Below, piece after piece: positions 35,711 to 44,949 of a DNA stretch of 64,000 bases. The DNA lies in assembly GCF_002869765.1 (NCBI RefSeq), contig NZ_PNOR01000001.1:160505-224504 (forward strand), written 5' to 3'. The notes beneath the pieces were generated by a model that saw nothing but the letters and a program-made list of their open reading frames with translations, was not told the origin of the DNA and did no database searches. The stretch is from Deinococcus planocerae (GTDB taxonomy: Bacteria > Deinococcota > Deinococci > Deinococcales > Deinococcaceae). The position numbers and the translations under genes were made by a program. Within the stretch, counting starts at the first letter, position 1. Each line of letters begins with the position of its first letter.

Positions 35711-36826
35711 ATGACTCAAAGAGAGCTTCAGGTGGCCGTGGTCCGTGAGAAGGGGAGCTTCCAGATTGAGAACGCCCGCATAGGGGCGCCCGGACCAGGC
35801 GAGGTGCTGGTGCGGGTGGTGGCCGCCGGGCTGTGCCACACCGACCTGATCGTGCGCGACCAGGACCTGCCGCTGCCGCTGCCGATGGTGCTGGGGCATG
35901 AGGGTTCCGGCGTGGTTGAGGAAGTCGGTGAGGGCGTGCAGGGCCTGGCACCGGGCGACCACGTGGTGCTGTCTTTTCACTCCTGCGGCGAGTGCGCCAC
36001 GTGTCAGGCGGGGAGTCCGGCCTACTGCGAACGCTTCATGCCGCTGAACATGGGCGGCGCGCGCGAAGACGGCACTCACGCGCTGCACAGTGAGGCCGGG
36101 GTGCTGCACGACCAGTTTTTCGGGCAGTCGTCGTTCGGAAGCTACGCGCTCACGCACGCCCGCAACACCGTCAAGGTCCGGCGTGACGTGCCCTTGGAAC
36201 TGCTGGGACCGCTGGGCTGCGGCATTCAGACCGGGGCCGGGGCGGTGCTCCGCTCCATGAAAGTCCCCGCCGGAAGCTCGTTGGCCGCCTTCGGTGCGGG
36301 CGCGGTGGGCCTGAGCGCCGTGATGGCCGCGCGGGTGGCCGGGGCCGCCGTCATCATCGCGGTGGACACCAAGCCGGGCCGGCTCGAGTTGGCCCGCGAG
36401 CTGGGCGCGACCCACACCGTCAACGCCGCCGAGGAGGACCCGGTCGCGGCCATTCGCCGCCTGACCGGCACAGGGGCCAACTTCACCTTCGAAGCCACCG
36501 GCCTGACCAGCGTGATGCGTCAGGCGGTGGAGGCCCTGGGTCCGCGCGGCACCTGCGGCATCGTGGGGGCGCCGCCCGCCGGGGCGCAGGCCAGCTTCGA
36601 CGTGTACGATCTGCTGATGCTCGGCAAGCACATCATGGGCATCGTGGAGGGCGACAGCGTGCCACGGGAATTCATTCCCGAGCTGGTCGATCTGTACGCC
36701 GAGGGGCGCTTTCCCTTTGACCGATTGATCCGTTATTACGACCTGGCCGACATCAACCAGGCGGCTGCCGACTCCGAGTCGGGCGTGACGCTCAAGCCGG
36801 TGCTGCGGATGCCCACGCCCGCCTGA
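35711..36826 (+). CDS. Zinc-dependent alcohol dehydrogenase (MDR family)
   Basis: A 371-residue NAD-dependent dehydrogenase. The catalytic zinc region has GLCHTDL with Cys and GHEGSGVVEEVGEGV with His. The structural zinc Cys cluster is CGECATCQAGSPAYC. The nucleotide fold has AFGAGAVGLSAVMAA and an acidic IIAVDTKPGR, which favours NAD over NADP. Overall it resembles aryl-alcohol (benzyl-alcohol) dehydrogenases. Start ATG 35711 follows AAGGAG. Being opposite an acyl-CoA synthetase, it may take part in oxidising an alcohol to an acid that is then activated; the intervening aldehyde dehydrogenase is not in the window. Confidence 0.92.
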   Translation: MTQRELQVAVVREKGSFQIENARIGAPGPGEVLVRVVAAGLCHTDLIVRDQDLPLPLPMVLGHEGSGVVEEVGEGVQGLAPGDHVVLSFHSCGECATCQAGSPAYCERFMPLNMGGAREDGTHALHSEAGVLHDQFFGQSSFGSYALTHARNTVKVRRDVPLELLGPLGCGIQTGAGAVLRSMKVPAGSSLAAFGAGAVGLSAVMAARVAGAAVIIAVDTKPGRLELARELGATHTVNAAEEDPVAAIRRLTGTGANFTFEATGLTSVMRQAVEALGPRGTCGIVGAPPAGAQASFDVYDLLMLGKHIMGIVEGDSVPREFIPELVDLYAEGRFPFDRLIRYYDLADINQAAADSESGVTLKPVLRMPTPA

Positions 36827-37089
36827 TCGCCGGTGCGGGCCGCAGAACCCAGGGCCACTCTGGCGCGGGCCTGGGGAATCAGCCGGGAGACGCCGGTTAG
36901 TCCCTGGAGCCTTCAGACCGGACCTGAACCCGCCCTCGCTGCGGCAGGCCAGCGCATCGGCATGGGCGGCCAGGTCAACCTCCGCCGTCTTGTCTCACCC
37001 TCTTGCGAGCAGGCGCGGCTTCCCGATCCCGTTGGCGAAGTCGAGGGGAGGGTGGGTCAGGCCCGTGTTCGGCGACGCTGACCGAGGGC
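36827..37089. other. Spacer after alcohol dehydrogenase
   Basis: About 260 bases without a supported gene. Several open frames overlap here on both strands, none with family features. Confidence 0.4.
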
Positions 37090-37296
37090 TCAACCCACCG
37101 AAAACGTGTCTGTTCCGACCTCGTCCGCAGGAGCGCTTCCCTGACGAAGGCTCTCCCGGCGAAGAGCGTCGAGGGCGTTCGCCCGTGCCCGCTGCGCCTG
37201 CGCAAAGGCTCGCAACGCTCCGACGATTTCGGCGTCTCGCTGGTCGAGGCGCTGGAGAAGCTGCGCGAGGCCTTCTCCTTGCCTGTGAGCCCGCAC
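37090..37296 (-). CDS. Possible small helical protein (68 aa)
   Basis: From GTG 37296 the frame encodes 68 residues. The central part (GLAQLLQRLDQRDAEIVGAL, RAFAQAQRARANALDALRRE) would form a long amphipathic helix and looks protein-like, unlike the overlapping frames. There is no clear ribosome site. The family is unknown; it may be a fragment of a sensor or regulator, given the response-regulator fragment on the same strand to its right. Confidence 0.35.
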   Translation of the reverse strand: MRAHRQGEGLAQLLQRLDQRDAEIVGALRAFAQAQRARANALDALRRESLRQGSAPADEVGTDTFSVG

Positions 37297-37406
37297 GCGG
37301 GGGCCAGGTTAGGCTCGCGGCTCCTCGCCCGCGCCCCTGCGTGGGCCACCGCTCACAGTGGCCTCGGACCCTGGTGCCCCAGCCTGGACCACGGGACTCA
37401 GCGCCG

Positions 37407-37625
37407 TCAACCCACCGGAAGGCTGGGTGCCAGGACCTCATGCCCGTTCATCCGGGGCATGTTCAGGTCGAGCAGCACCAGATCCGGCAGGTCCGGCCTC
37501 CCGCGCAGGAAGTCCAGCGCCTCCACGCCGTCGTGGGCCACATACACCTCGCTGAGATCCAGCGCGACCCGGGCCGGTTCCAGGTCGTGCGGATTGTCCT
37601 CGACGATCAGCAGGTGCCTGGGCAC
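37407..37625 (-). pseudogene. Response regulator receiver domain, truncated
   Basis: GTG 37625 has AAAGGAG four to five bases upstream. The frame gives LLIVEDNPHDLEPARVALDL, the acidic pocket, then DGVEALDFLRGRPDLPDLVL and LDLNMPRMNGHEVL with the phospho-acceptor Asp. It then ends after PSLPVG at 72 residues. A full single-domain regulator of this Rcp1-like kind needs about 130-145. The conserved Thr/Ser and Lys of the second half are missing, so it should not fold normally. It lies upstream of, and divergent from, a phytochrome-type histidine kinase, a common partner arrangement. Confidence 0.65.
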
Positions 37626-37641
37626 GGCGCTCCTTTCAGTG

Positions 37642-37667
37642 AAACGGGCGCTCACCGGCGCCCGTTT
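37642..37667. terminator. Strong symmetric hairpin with A/T flanks
   Basis: AAACGGGCGC (37642-37651) and GCGCCCGTTT (37658-37667) form a perfect ten-base stem with a six-base loop. The flanking A and T runs are short but exist in both directions, as in a bidirectional terminator. It is just upstream of the response-regulator start. Confidence 0.6.
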
Positions 37668-37892
37668 CGTTAGAGACGCAAGAGCATGAAGGCCACTTCA
37701 CAAGTCCTCAGATGAGGTTCAGGAGGCTGGGTGGGGGGTGCGGCCGCCGGTCGTTCAATACCGCGGGGCTCACTCCCGCCAGGCCCCGGGCACAGGCCCG
37801 CGCCTCCCCGGCCTCGCCCTGGGGGGAAGGCCCGCCGCCACAATTCACCTCACCCCACGGTGTCCAGAAGCTGGAACGCTATCTTGGAGCGC

Positions 37893-40727
37893 ATGTCCAG
37901 CCAGCCCGGGGCCGACGCCCCTGCGCGCGTCGCCCTGAGCGAGCACCTGCAAGCCGTCACCGAAGCCCTCGCCACCACCCGGACCCCGGAGGAGGTGTCC
38001 GGGGTCATCCTGACCACCGCCCTGGCCGCCCTGAACGCCCGCGCGGGCGCGGTCCTCCTCGTGGACGCGACGGGGACGCGCCTGGAGATCGCCGCCACCC
38101 AGGGCGACGAAGCGGGAGCCCGAATCCTACGGCAGGAGGGCCCCCTGACCGGCAACGTCCCCGCTGGCGACGCCCTCAACCGCCGCGAGCTGCTGTTCTT
38201 CGAGCGGGAGGGCGACCTCGTGCGGGCGGACCCGGAGGTGGAGGCGCGCACAGGTGGGAAGGCGGCCGTCGCCGCCTTGCCCCTCTTGATCGGCGACCAG
38301 CCGCTGGGCACGCTCATCCTCGATTTCGGGGCGTCGCACGAGGTCACCCCCGAGGAAGTCCGCTTCCTGCGGACCCTCGCCGCCCAGGGCGCCCTGGCCC
38401 TCTCCCGCGCCCAGCTCGCGGCGGACTTGCAGCAGGTCCGGGAACGCACCGGGCCGGGTGAGGCCCACGCCCAGGGTCAGGAAGCCTTCGTGGCCTTTAC
38501 GGAAGCCGTGGGGACCGAGACCGACCTGCTGGCCCTCGCGCGGCAGGCCATCGCGGTCCTGCGCGCCCGCTTCCAGGACGGCAGCATCGGGTACTACACC
38601 AAAGGCGGTGACCTCTGGACGGCCCAGGCCTGGAGCGAGGACATGGGTGAGGCCCTGGTCCATCGCCTCCGGGCCGGCCTGCCGGACCGCACGCCCCTGA
38701 TCCGCCGCGGCCTGCAAACGGGCACGGCGGTCTTCACCGACGCCTGGGACCCCGAGCGCGAGGGGATCGAGCACAGCGGGGACTACGGTTCGGCCGCCAT
38801 CTATCCCCTGGTCGTGAACGGCGAGGTGAGGCACCTGCTGCTCATCGGCCTCAAGGACACCCGGCGCTGGAGGGAGCGCGACCGGGCGCTGGTGCGGGCG
38901 GTCGGGCGCAGCCTGAATCTCGCCCTGGAACGCGCCGAGCAGGCCCGGCAACTTCAGGCCAGGACCGACGAGGAGGCGCGGCGCACCCAGACCCTCGCCG
39001 CCTTCGCGGAGCTGTCCCGCGACCTGGTGCTGGAGACCGACCCCCTTGCGATCATGCGCCGGACCCAGGAGGTTGTGCTGGGCCTGCTGCCCCCCGGCTT
39101 CTCGCTGTACTACGAGCCCGGGGGCGGCTGGTGGCACCTCAGGTCGCAGGTGGGTCAGGCGAGCACCCCCGAGCTGCAAGCGGCGGTCGAGGCGGGCTTC
39201 GCGTTCGAGGTGGGGACGAACATGCTGATCCCCTACCAGAGCGGCGAGCCCCACTACCAGGACGAGTACGACCCGGGGACCGACCAGCTCTCGGGCAGCG
39301 ACGGGTACCCGGGAGCCACGGCGGTCTTGCCGGTGATCGTGAACGGGCAGTCCCGTGGTGTGGTGGGCTTCGCGCTCTACACCGGGCGGCGTTGGTCCGC
39401 CGAGGACCGGGCGGTGCTGGAGACGGTGGGGCGCCAGCTCACCCTGGCGCTGGAACGCGCCGAGCAGACCCGGCGCCTGGCCGCCCAGAACGCGGAGTTG
39501 GAGGCCCGCACCCGGGCCCTCTCGGCCTTTGAGGAATGGACCCGGGACCTCACCCTGGACAGCGAGCCCGCGGCGCTCATCCAACGGGCGGAGGAATTGC
39601 TGCTCGACCTGCTGCCCGTGCAGGCGGCCCTGTACTACGAGCGGGACGGCGAGCGCTGGTATGTCCGCAGCATGCGGGGCGAGTACGGCAGCGAGGGGCT
39701 GCGCCTCGCCCACGAGGCCGGGCTCCCGCACGACGAAACCGACAACCTGCGTCTCCCCTCCCTGACGGGGGAGACGTACTACCAGGGCGCGTACAACCCG
39801 GCGACGGACGGGCTGGCCGACCACATGACCCACGTCTCCGCCACGGCCATCGTGCCGCTGCGAACGGGACAGGGCATCCGGGGCCTGATCGGATTGGGGC
39901 GCTTCGGACAGGCCAACTGGACGGACGCCGAGCGCGCCATCATCGAGTCGGTGCGCCGCAGCCTGGAACTGGCACTGGACCGGGCGAACCGCCTGGCCGA
40001 GTTGGACCAGGAGCGCGCCGCACTGAGCGCCCGCACCACCGAACTCGCGGCGGCCAACGAGGAGCTCGAAGCCTTCACCTACAGCGTCTCCCACGACCTG
40101 CGCACGCCGGTGCGGCACGTGATGAGTTTCAACGACCTGCTGCGCCGTCACCTGGGGGAGCACCTGGATGCCAAGGCCGCGCGCTACCTCCAGGTGGTGG
40201 GCGAGTCGGCGGGGCGCATGAACACGCTGATCGACGCGATGCTCGACCTCTCCCGCACCTCGCGGCTCCCCCTGAGGTTGGGTCCCGTGGACCTGAATGA
40301 GCTGGTGCGGACCGTGAGGACGGAGCTGGAGGCGGACACCCTGGACCGGCGGGTGCAGTGGGAAGTGGGCCCCCTCCCCCTGGTGACGGCCGACCACGAC
40401 ACGTTGCGGCAGGTGGTGGTGAACCTGCTGGAGAATGCCCTGAAGTACACCCGGCCGCGGGAGGTGGCGCGGATCGAGGTGTGGGCGGAGGCACAGCCCG
40501 GCGAGTGGGTGGTCTTGGTGCGGGACAACGGGGTGGGGTTCGACCCCCAGTACGGGAACAAGCTGTTCGGGGTGTTCCAGCGGCTGCACCTGGCGAAGGA
40601 CTTCGAGGGGACAGGGGTAGGGCTGGCGAACGTGCGGCGGATCATCGCCCGGCACCGGGGCTGGGTGTGGGCCGAGGGGAGGCCGGGGGAGGGGGCAACC
40701 TTCAGCTTCACCCTGCCCAGGGGCTGA
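37893..40727 (+). CDS. Multi-GAF sensor histidine kinase
   Basis: A 944-residue cytosolic kinase without membrane segments. The N-terminal region up to about residue 190 is a GAF domain (ALNARAGAVLLVDATGTRLE). Three further GAF-like units follow, each ending in a similar linker (SLNLALERAEQARQL, LTLALERAEQTRRL, SLELALDRANRLAEL). The kinase core then begins with EAFTYSVSHDLRTPVRHVMS, His734 as phosphorylation site. The ATPase domain has VVNLLENALKY, DNGVGFD and GTGVGLANVRRIIARH, the phytochrome/bacteriophytochrome kinase style. No chromophore Cys is evident. I start at ATG 37893 (GGAG just upstream). The ligand is unknown; a truncated receiver gene lies nearby. Confidence 0.88.
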   Translation: MSSQPGADAPARVALSEHLQAVTEALATTRTPEEVSGVILTTALAALNARAGAVLLVDATGTRLEIAATQGDEAGARILRQEGPLTGNVPAGDALNRRELLFFEREGDLVRADPEVEARTGGKAAVAALPLLIGDQPLGTLILDFGASHEVTPEEVRFLRTLAAQGALALSRAQLAADLQQVRERTGPGEAHAQGQEAFVAFTEAVGTETDLLALARQAIAVLRARFQDGSIGYYTKGGDLWTAQAWSEDMGEALVHRLRAGLPDRTPLIRRGLQTGTAVFTDAWDPEREGIEHSGDYGSAAIYPLVVNGEVRHLLLIGLKDTRRWRERDRALVRAVGRSLNLALERAEQARQLQARTDEEARRTQTLAAFAELSRDLVLETDPLAIMRRTQEVVLGLLPPGFSLYYEPGGGWWHLRSQVGQASTPELQAAVEAGFAFEVGTNMLIPYQSGEPHYQDEYDPGTDQLSGSDGYPGATAVLPVIVNGQSRGVVGFALYTGRRWSAEDRAVLETVGRQLTLALERAEQTRRLAAQNAELEARTRALSAFEEWTRDLTLDSEPAALIQRAEELLLDLLPVQAALYYERDGERWYVRSMRGEYGSEGLRLAHEAGLPHDETDNLRLPSLTGETYYQGAYNPATDGLADHMTHVSATAIVPLRTGQGIRGLIGLGRFGQANWTDAERAIIESVRRSLELALDRANRLAELDQERAALSARTTELAAANEELEAFTYSVSHDLRTPVRHVMSFNDLLRRHLGEHLDAKAARYLQVVGESAGRMNTLIDAMLDLSRTSRLPLRLGPVDLNELVRTVRTELEADTLDRRVQWEVGPLPLVTADHDTLRQVVVNLLENALKYTRPREVARIEVWAEAQPGEWVVLVRDNGVGFDPQYGNKLFGVFQRLHLAKDFEGTGVGLANVRRIIARHRGWVWAEGRPGEGATFSFTLPRG

Positions 40728-40979
40728 CGGGCCTCCCGACGTGGGGGGTCCAGGTCTTGAGGTGGAGACGATCCCTCGCGCCCCTTGCCCTTGCTCCTCG
40801 CCGCCTTACAACTCGACGTGCGTCAGACCGAACGCCGTGGCGTGGTGGTGTGGTTCTTCCCACTCGGGCAGCCCCTCGACGGGCACGAACGAGGCCTCAA
40901 CCACCGGCGGGAAGCCGCCGTCCTGATCCCGCCGCCCTCGTGCGTGGGCTTGAATGGACGAACAGACCGGGGTCCGGGG

Positions 40980-42464
40980 CTACTTCAGAGAGACGCCCTT
41001 GAAGCGCAGGATGCCGTCTGGGCTGGGGTCCAGCCCGGACACATCCTTTGAGACGCCGTACAGCAGGCTCTGGTGGTACACCCAGATGTACGGCATGTCC
41101 TCCAGCACCTTCCCCAACGCCACGTTGTAGGTGGCCTTGCGTGCGCTCATCGCGCTCAGCAGCCGGGCCTTGCCGAGCAGCGCGTCCACCTCCTTGTTGC
41201 TGTATCTGCCGTAGTTGTACGTTCCGCCGGTGCGAACCCAGTCGTAGATGTTGCCATCCGGGTCGATCCGGCCGCTCCAGTTCAGCAGCGCCGCATCGAA
41301 GTCAAATGACGTTGCGCGCGCGCTGAGGGCCCCGTTGTCCAGCAGCTCGATTTTCACGTTGATGCCCGCCTGGGCCATCATGGCCTGGTACAGTTGGGCC
41401 AGTTGCGAGGTCACGGTGCCGGTCGCGGCGATCAGCGTGAACGTCAGATCGCTCTTGCCCGATTGCTGGAGTTTTTTCCTGGCGTCCGCGACGTTCGGAG
41501 TGGGGACCTTGAGGGCCGGGCTGTAGGCCGGCGTGCCGGGCGGGAAGGGGCCGGCCGCGGGTTTCGCCGTGTTGCGGAAGACGACGTTCACCACGGCGTT
41601 CCGGTCGATGGTCTGCGCGACGGCCTGACGCACCCGCCTGTCGTTGAAGGGAGGACGGGCGGTGTTCAGCCAGATGCCCTGAAAGCCCAGGGTAGGGATG
41701 GTGAGGACACCGAGTTTGGCGTTGTGCTCGACCTTCGCAACGTCCTTGGCGTCCAGCACAATCACCTGTGCGGCGCCGGACACCAGATTGGCGTAGCGGA
41801 CGTCGCCGTCCGGGAAGGGTCGGTACACCAGCTTGTCAAGCCTCGGCGTGCCCCCCCAGTACCGGCGGAAAGCGTCCAGGGCGATGTTGTCCTGCTGGGT
41901 GCGGCTGGCGAACCTGAAGGGGCCGCTCCCCACCGGTTTGAGGCCGAAGTTCTTTCCGGCGGCCCGGGCCGCGGTCGGCGAGACGATCATGCCCGAGCGG
42001 TCGCTCAAGACGGCCAGCAGCGGGCCGTAGGGGGCGCTCAAGGTCAGGCGGACGGTGGTGGGGTTCAGGGCCGTGACGCTCTTGACGGCAGACAGTTCGT
42101 TCTTGCGGGCGCTGCCTTCCAGGGTCAGGTTGCGCTCAAGGGAGTATTTCACGGCCGCGGCGTCCAGCGGGGTGCCGTCATGAAATTCCACCCCGCCGCG
42201 CAGGGTGAAGGTGTAGGTGAGGCCGCCGTCCGTGATCTTCCAGCTCCTTGCCAGGGAAGGAACGATTTTGAGTTGGTCGTCGACCTCGACGAGCCGGTCG
42301 AACACCTGGTACAGCACCTGCCGATCGACCGCCGCCGCCGACAGGGCCGGGTCAAGGCGAACCGGTTCGGCGTCCAAGCCCACCGTGAGGGTTTGCGCCA
42401 GGGCGGCTCCGGTGGTCAGGAAGGAGAGAGCGAGCAAGACGCGAACGCACGAGGCCTTGGGCAT
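40980..42464 (-). CDS. Peptide-type ABC transporter substrate-binding protein (SBP family 5)
   Basis: A 494-residue exported binding protein. A signal peptide (ALSFLTTGAALAQ) precedes TLTVGLDAEPVRLDPALSAA, the YTFTLRGGVEFHDGTPLDAA region and PVGSGPFRF. It starts at ATG 42464, six bases after AGGAG; a TTG two codons upstream is less likely. It is divergent from a DppC-type permease gene, and no DppB-type gene adjoins either. So it either serves permeases encoded elsewhere or the B gene has been lost. Ligand unknown; dipeptides or related small molecules are usual for the family. Confidence 0.92.
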   Translation of the reverse strand: MPKASCVRVLLALSFLTTGAALAQTLTVGLDAEPVRLDPALSAAAVDRQVLYQVFDRLVEVDDQLKIVPSLARSWKITDGGLTYTFTLRGGVEFHDGTPLDAAAVKYSLERNLTLEGSARKNELSAVKSVTALNPTTVRLTLSAPYGPLLAVLSDRSGMIVSPTAARAAGKNFGLKPVGSGPFRFASRTQQDNIALDAFRRYWGGTPRLDKLVYRPFPDGDVRYANLVSGAAQVIVLDAKDVAKVEHNAKLGVLTIPTLGFQGIWLNTARPPFNDRRVRQAVAQTIDRNAVVNVVFRNTAKPAAGPFPPGTPAYSPALKVPTPNVADARKKLQQSGKSDLTFTLIAATGTVTSQLAQLYQAMMAQAGINVKIELLDNGALSARATSFDFDAALLNWSGRIDPDGNIYDWVRTGGTYNYGRYSNKEVDALLGKARLLSAMSARKATYNVALGKVLEDMPYIWVYHQSLLYGVSKDVSGLDPSPDGILRFKGVSLK

Positions 42465-42672
42465 GGTCAACTCCTGGCGGGCAGCTCACTCCCCGTGAAC
42501 CGGGCGGGACGCTTGGCACGCGTGTCCGGTTGCGTTCGCCCCCTGAACGCCGCAGGGAAGAGCACGTCTCATCGGTCACGGAGCCTGGGGTGGTCAGGGC
42601 GGCACGTGATGCTCGACCGGATGGACAGCCACCGCTGTCGGGCACTCCGGTCACGGCAGGGTTGTCGGTGTG

Positions 42673-43614
42673 ATGGTTGATCATAACGGCGGGGTCTTCG
42701 GGCGTCAACCACCGGTCCTCGGCCCCATCGGGAAAGACAAGGGCGGGACGGTGTGGGCGCCGACCCGCCTTCCGGGCCAGCTCAGGTTCACACTGCTGCG
42801 CCGCTGCCTGGCCAACCCCTCGGCGCTGGTGGCCGTGGTCGTGCTCCTGGTCCTGACGGTCTTGTCGCTGGCGGCGCCGTGGATCACGCCCTACGGACCG
42901 AGCACGGCGTCCTTCGACGCGCTGAGCCGGGGGCCCAGCCGCGCCCACTGGTTCGGAACCGACGACCTGGGCCGGGACGGGTTCACCCGCACCCTGTACG
43001 GCGGAAGGGTCTCCCTGACGGCGGGCATCGTGTCGGTCCTCGTCGCCGCCCTCCTCGGCACGTCTCTCGGGCTGCTGGCCGGGTACTTCCGGGGGTGGCT
43101 CGACGAGGTGCTCATGCGGGTGGTGGACGCGCTGCTCGCCCTCCCGTTCCTGGTCCTGGCGATTGTGCTCGCGGCGGTGTTCGGTCCCAGCCTGCAAAAC
43201 GCCATGCTCGCCATCGCCATCGTCACCACGCCGTCCTTCGCGCGCATGGTGCGTGGTGGGGTCCTGGCGCAGCGCGAGCGGGAGGACGTCCAGGCGGCCA
43301 ACGCCCTCGGCGCCCACTCCCTGCGGGTCATCCTGCGCCACGTCCTCCCGAACCTCTCGGGCGTCTTGATCGTCCAGATCACCCTGGCCATCGCGACGGC
43401 GGTGCTGGCCGAGAGCACGCTGTCGTTCCTGAGCCTGGGCGTGCAGCCGTCGACGCCCAGTTGGGGCGTCATGCTCGACTCCGCCCGCGGAGTTCTGACC
43501 ACCGCTCCCCGGATGGCCCTTTTTCCCGGCATCTTTACCTTCCTGACGGTGCTCGCTTTCAACCTGGTCGGCGACGGTCTGCGCGAGGCCCTCGATCCCA
43601 GGGCGCGGGGGTGA
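42673..43614 (+). CDS. ABC transporter permease, DppC type (orphan)
   Basis: A 313-residue C-type permease. Landmarks are HWFGTDDLGRDGFTRTLYGG, the EAA loop DVQAANALGAHSLRVILRHV, and LAESTLSFLSLGVQPSTPSW. A GTG directly before ATG 42673 is another possible start; neither has a good ribosome site, and the true start could be further in. It has no B-type partner next to it, which is unusual because the channel needs both. The divergent gene encodes a binding protein of the same system class. Confidence 0.88.
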   Translation: MVDHNGGVFGRQPPVLGPIGKDKGGTVWAPTRLPGQLRFTLLRRCLANPSALVAVVVLLVLTVLSLAAPWITPYGPSTASFDALSRGPSRAHWFGTDDLGRDGFTRTLYGGRVSLTAGIVSVLVAALLGTSLGLLAGYFRGWLDEVLMRVVDALLALPFLVLAIVLAAVFGPSLQNAMLAIAIVTTPSFARMVRGGVLAQREREDVQAANALGAHSLRVILRHVLPNLSGVLIVQITLAIATAVLAESTLSFLSLGVQPSTPSWGVMLDSARGVLTTAPRMALFPGIFTFLTVLAFNLVGDGLREALDPRARG

Positions 43615-43938
43615 ACTCCGCTGGGTCACGGAGTGCGGGGGCCCGCCTCGGGTGGAGCGGGTGGGATTGCACTAGAAGCGTCCGCCAACACACGTCGCGC
43701 CGCCCGGAGCACAGCCGTGCCCAGTGGAGGGCGCCCTCGCACTGGTTGGTCTGGTCCGTCTTGACCGGGGCCGGGACAAGCTTCAGCAATCCTGATTGGG
43801 TTTCTCGATCTTGTCCCGGACCGCTTCCGAGGGGCCGTCCGTGTCCTCTCGGGGTCGGGGCCTCGCAGGCTTGCCCCCGGAAGACCCGCGCGGTAGGCTG
43901 TCGTCCATTCGTAAGTAAAGTTTCCGAACGGAGCGGGC
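43615..43938. other. Gap of about 320 bp before the ROK operon
   Basis: No supported gene. The right end holds the ROK promoter/operator. The left part shows only shadow frames, with no terminator hairpin recognised after the permease stop. Confidence 0.45.
43908..43928 (+). promoter_or_regulatory. Candidate ROK operator and -10 box
   Basis: TTCGTAA (43908-43914) and TTCCGAA (43922-43928) form an inverted repeat with one mismatch and a seven-base spacer, like NagC/XylR-type boxes. A TAAAGT -10 box (43916-43921) lies in the spacer, so a bound repressor would block polymerase. It is eleven bases upstream of the ROK gene start. Confidence 0.55.
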
Positions 43939-44949
43939 ATGGGACAACCACAGACCCTTCGACGACTCAACCGGCGGCAGGTGCTGCGGGCGTTGCTGGA
44001 CGCCCAGGTGCTGACGCGCCCGCAGCTGGCCGAGCGGTTGGGACTGTCCAAGGTCACGGTCAATGCCGTCGTCCGGGAGCTGCTGGACAAAGGCCTGGTC
44101 CAGCTCTGGGCGCAGCCCGCCGGCGGCAGCGGCCGCATTCCTCAGGGCGTGCGCCTCAACCCGGCGATGGGCACGGCCCTGGGCCTGGACCTGCAACTCC
44201 AGCGCCTGCACGGACGCGCGGTTGCCCTGGGGGGCGGTCTTGAGCGGCCCTGCCGGCGGGCGAGTTCTCCAGGCCGCGTGGTGGAGGACGCCGCCGCCCT
44301 GCTGCGCGAGGTGCACGGGCGCGCACCGTTCGGGCCGCTGAGCACGGTGGTGCTGGGTGTCCCGGCGCCGGTGGACGCCCAGGGGCGTGTGGGCGAGCCC
44401 AATGCGTTGGGACCCTTCGACGCCGAGCCGGTGCTCACCGCCGCCCGGGACCTGGGGCTCGAGGTCCGCTTCGAGAACGACGCGAACCTGGCAGCGCTGG
44501 CCCTCGCCGCGCAGTACCCGGACCATGCGACGCTGGCGACGGTCATCGAACGCCCCAGCGGAATCGGGGTGGGTCTGATGCTGCAAGGCCAGCTCTACCG
44601 CGGACCGCAGGGCCGTGCCGGCGAGCTGGGCCAGGCCCCCTGGCCCAGCTCGGGGGGCGCGAGGTGTATCGAGAGCCTGCCGCTGGCGGAGCGCACCGAG
44701 GCCGCCGCCTACGCCCTGGCGGGCCTCGCCAGCGCCCTGGACCTGGAGCGCCTGATCCTGATCGGCGAGCGGAGTGGTCCACTCGCCGCGCGCCTGCGCG
44801 AACTGCACCCGGGCGTGGCGCTGTCCCTGCCCCAGGACGCGGCAGGCACGCCGCTGCGGGGCGCCGTGCTGCTGGCCCGGCAGTGGGGACGGGAGCGCCT
44901 GCTGGACGACGCCTTGCACGGGAAGAAAGCGACCCCCTATGTGGCATAG
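43939..44949 (+). CDS. ROK family transcriptional regulator
   Basis: A 336-residue NagC/XylR-type regulator, first gene of a seven-gene operon. The N-terminal HTH reads LRRLNRRQVLRALLDAQVLT, then RPQLAERLGLSKVTVNAVVR. The ROK fold follows with TVVLGVPAPVDAQGRVGEPN and VRFENDANLAALALAAQYPD. The zinc-binding Cys cluster of sugar kinases in this family is not evident, so it is a regulator rather than a kinase. It likely senses a sugar or sugar phosphate made by this pathway. GGAG is five bases upstream of ATG 43939. The stop overlaps the next gene by eleven bases. Confidence 0.9.
   Translation: MGQPQTLRRLNRRQVLRALLDAQVLTRPQLAERLGLSKVTVNAVVRELLDKGLVQLWAQPAGGSGRIPQGVRLNPAMGTALGLDLQLQRLHGRAVALGGGLERPCRRASSPGRVVEDAAALLREVHGRAPFGPLSTVVLGVPAPVDAQGRVGEPNALGPFDAEPVLTAARDLGLEVRFENDANLAALALAAQYPDHATLATVIERPSGIGVGLMLQGQLYRGPQGRAGELGQAPWPSSGGARCIESLPLAERTEAAAYALAGLASALDLERLILIGERSGPLAARLRELHPGVALSLPQDAAGTPLRGAVLLARQWGRERLLDDALHGKKATPYVA

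Noticed and set aside
38127..40655. 842-codon minus-strand frame opposite the histidine kinase
   Set aside because: The kinase frame contains all expected motifs; the antisense frame has none.
40785..41051. 88-codon plus-strand frame between the kinase and the binding-protein gene
   Set aside because: Part of it looks mildly protein-like, but it runs into the antisense of the binding-protein gene and has no clear start or family.
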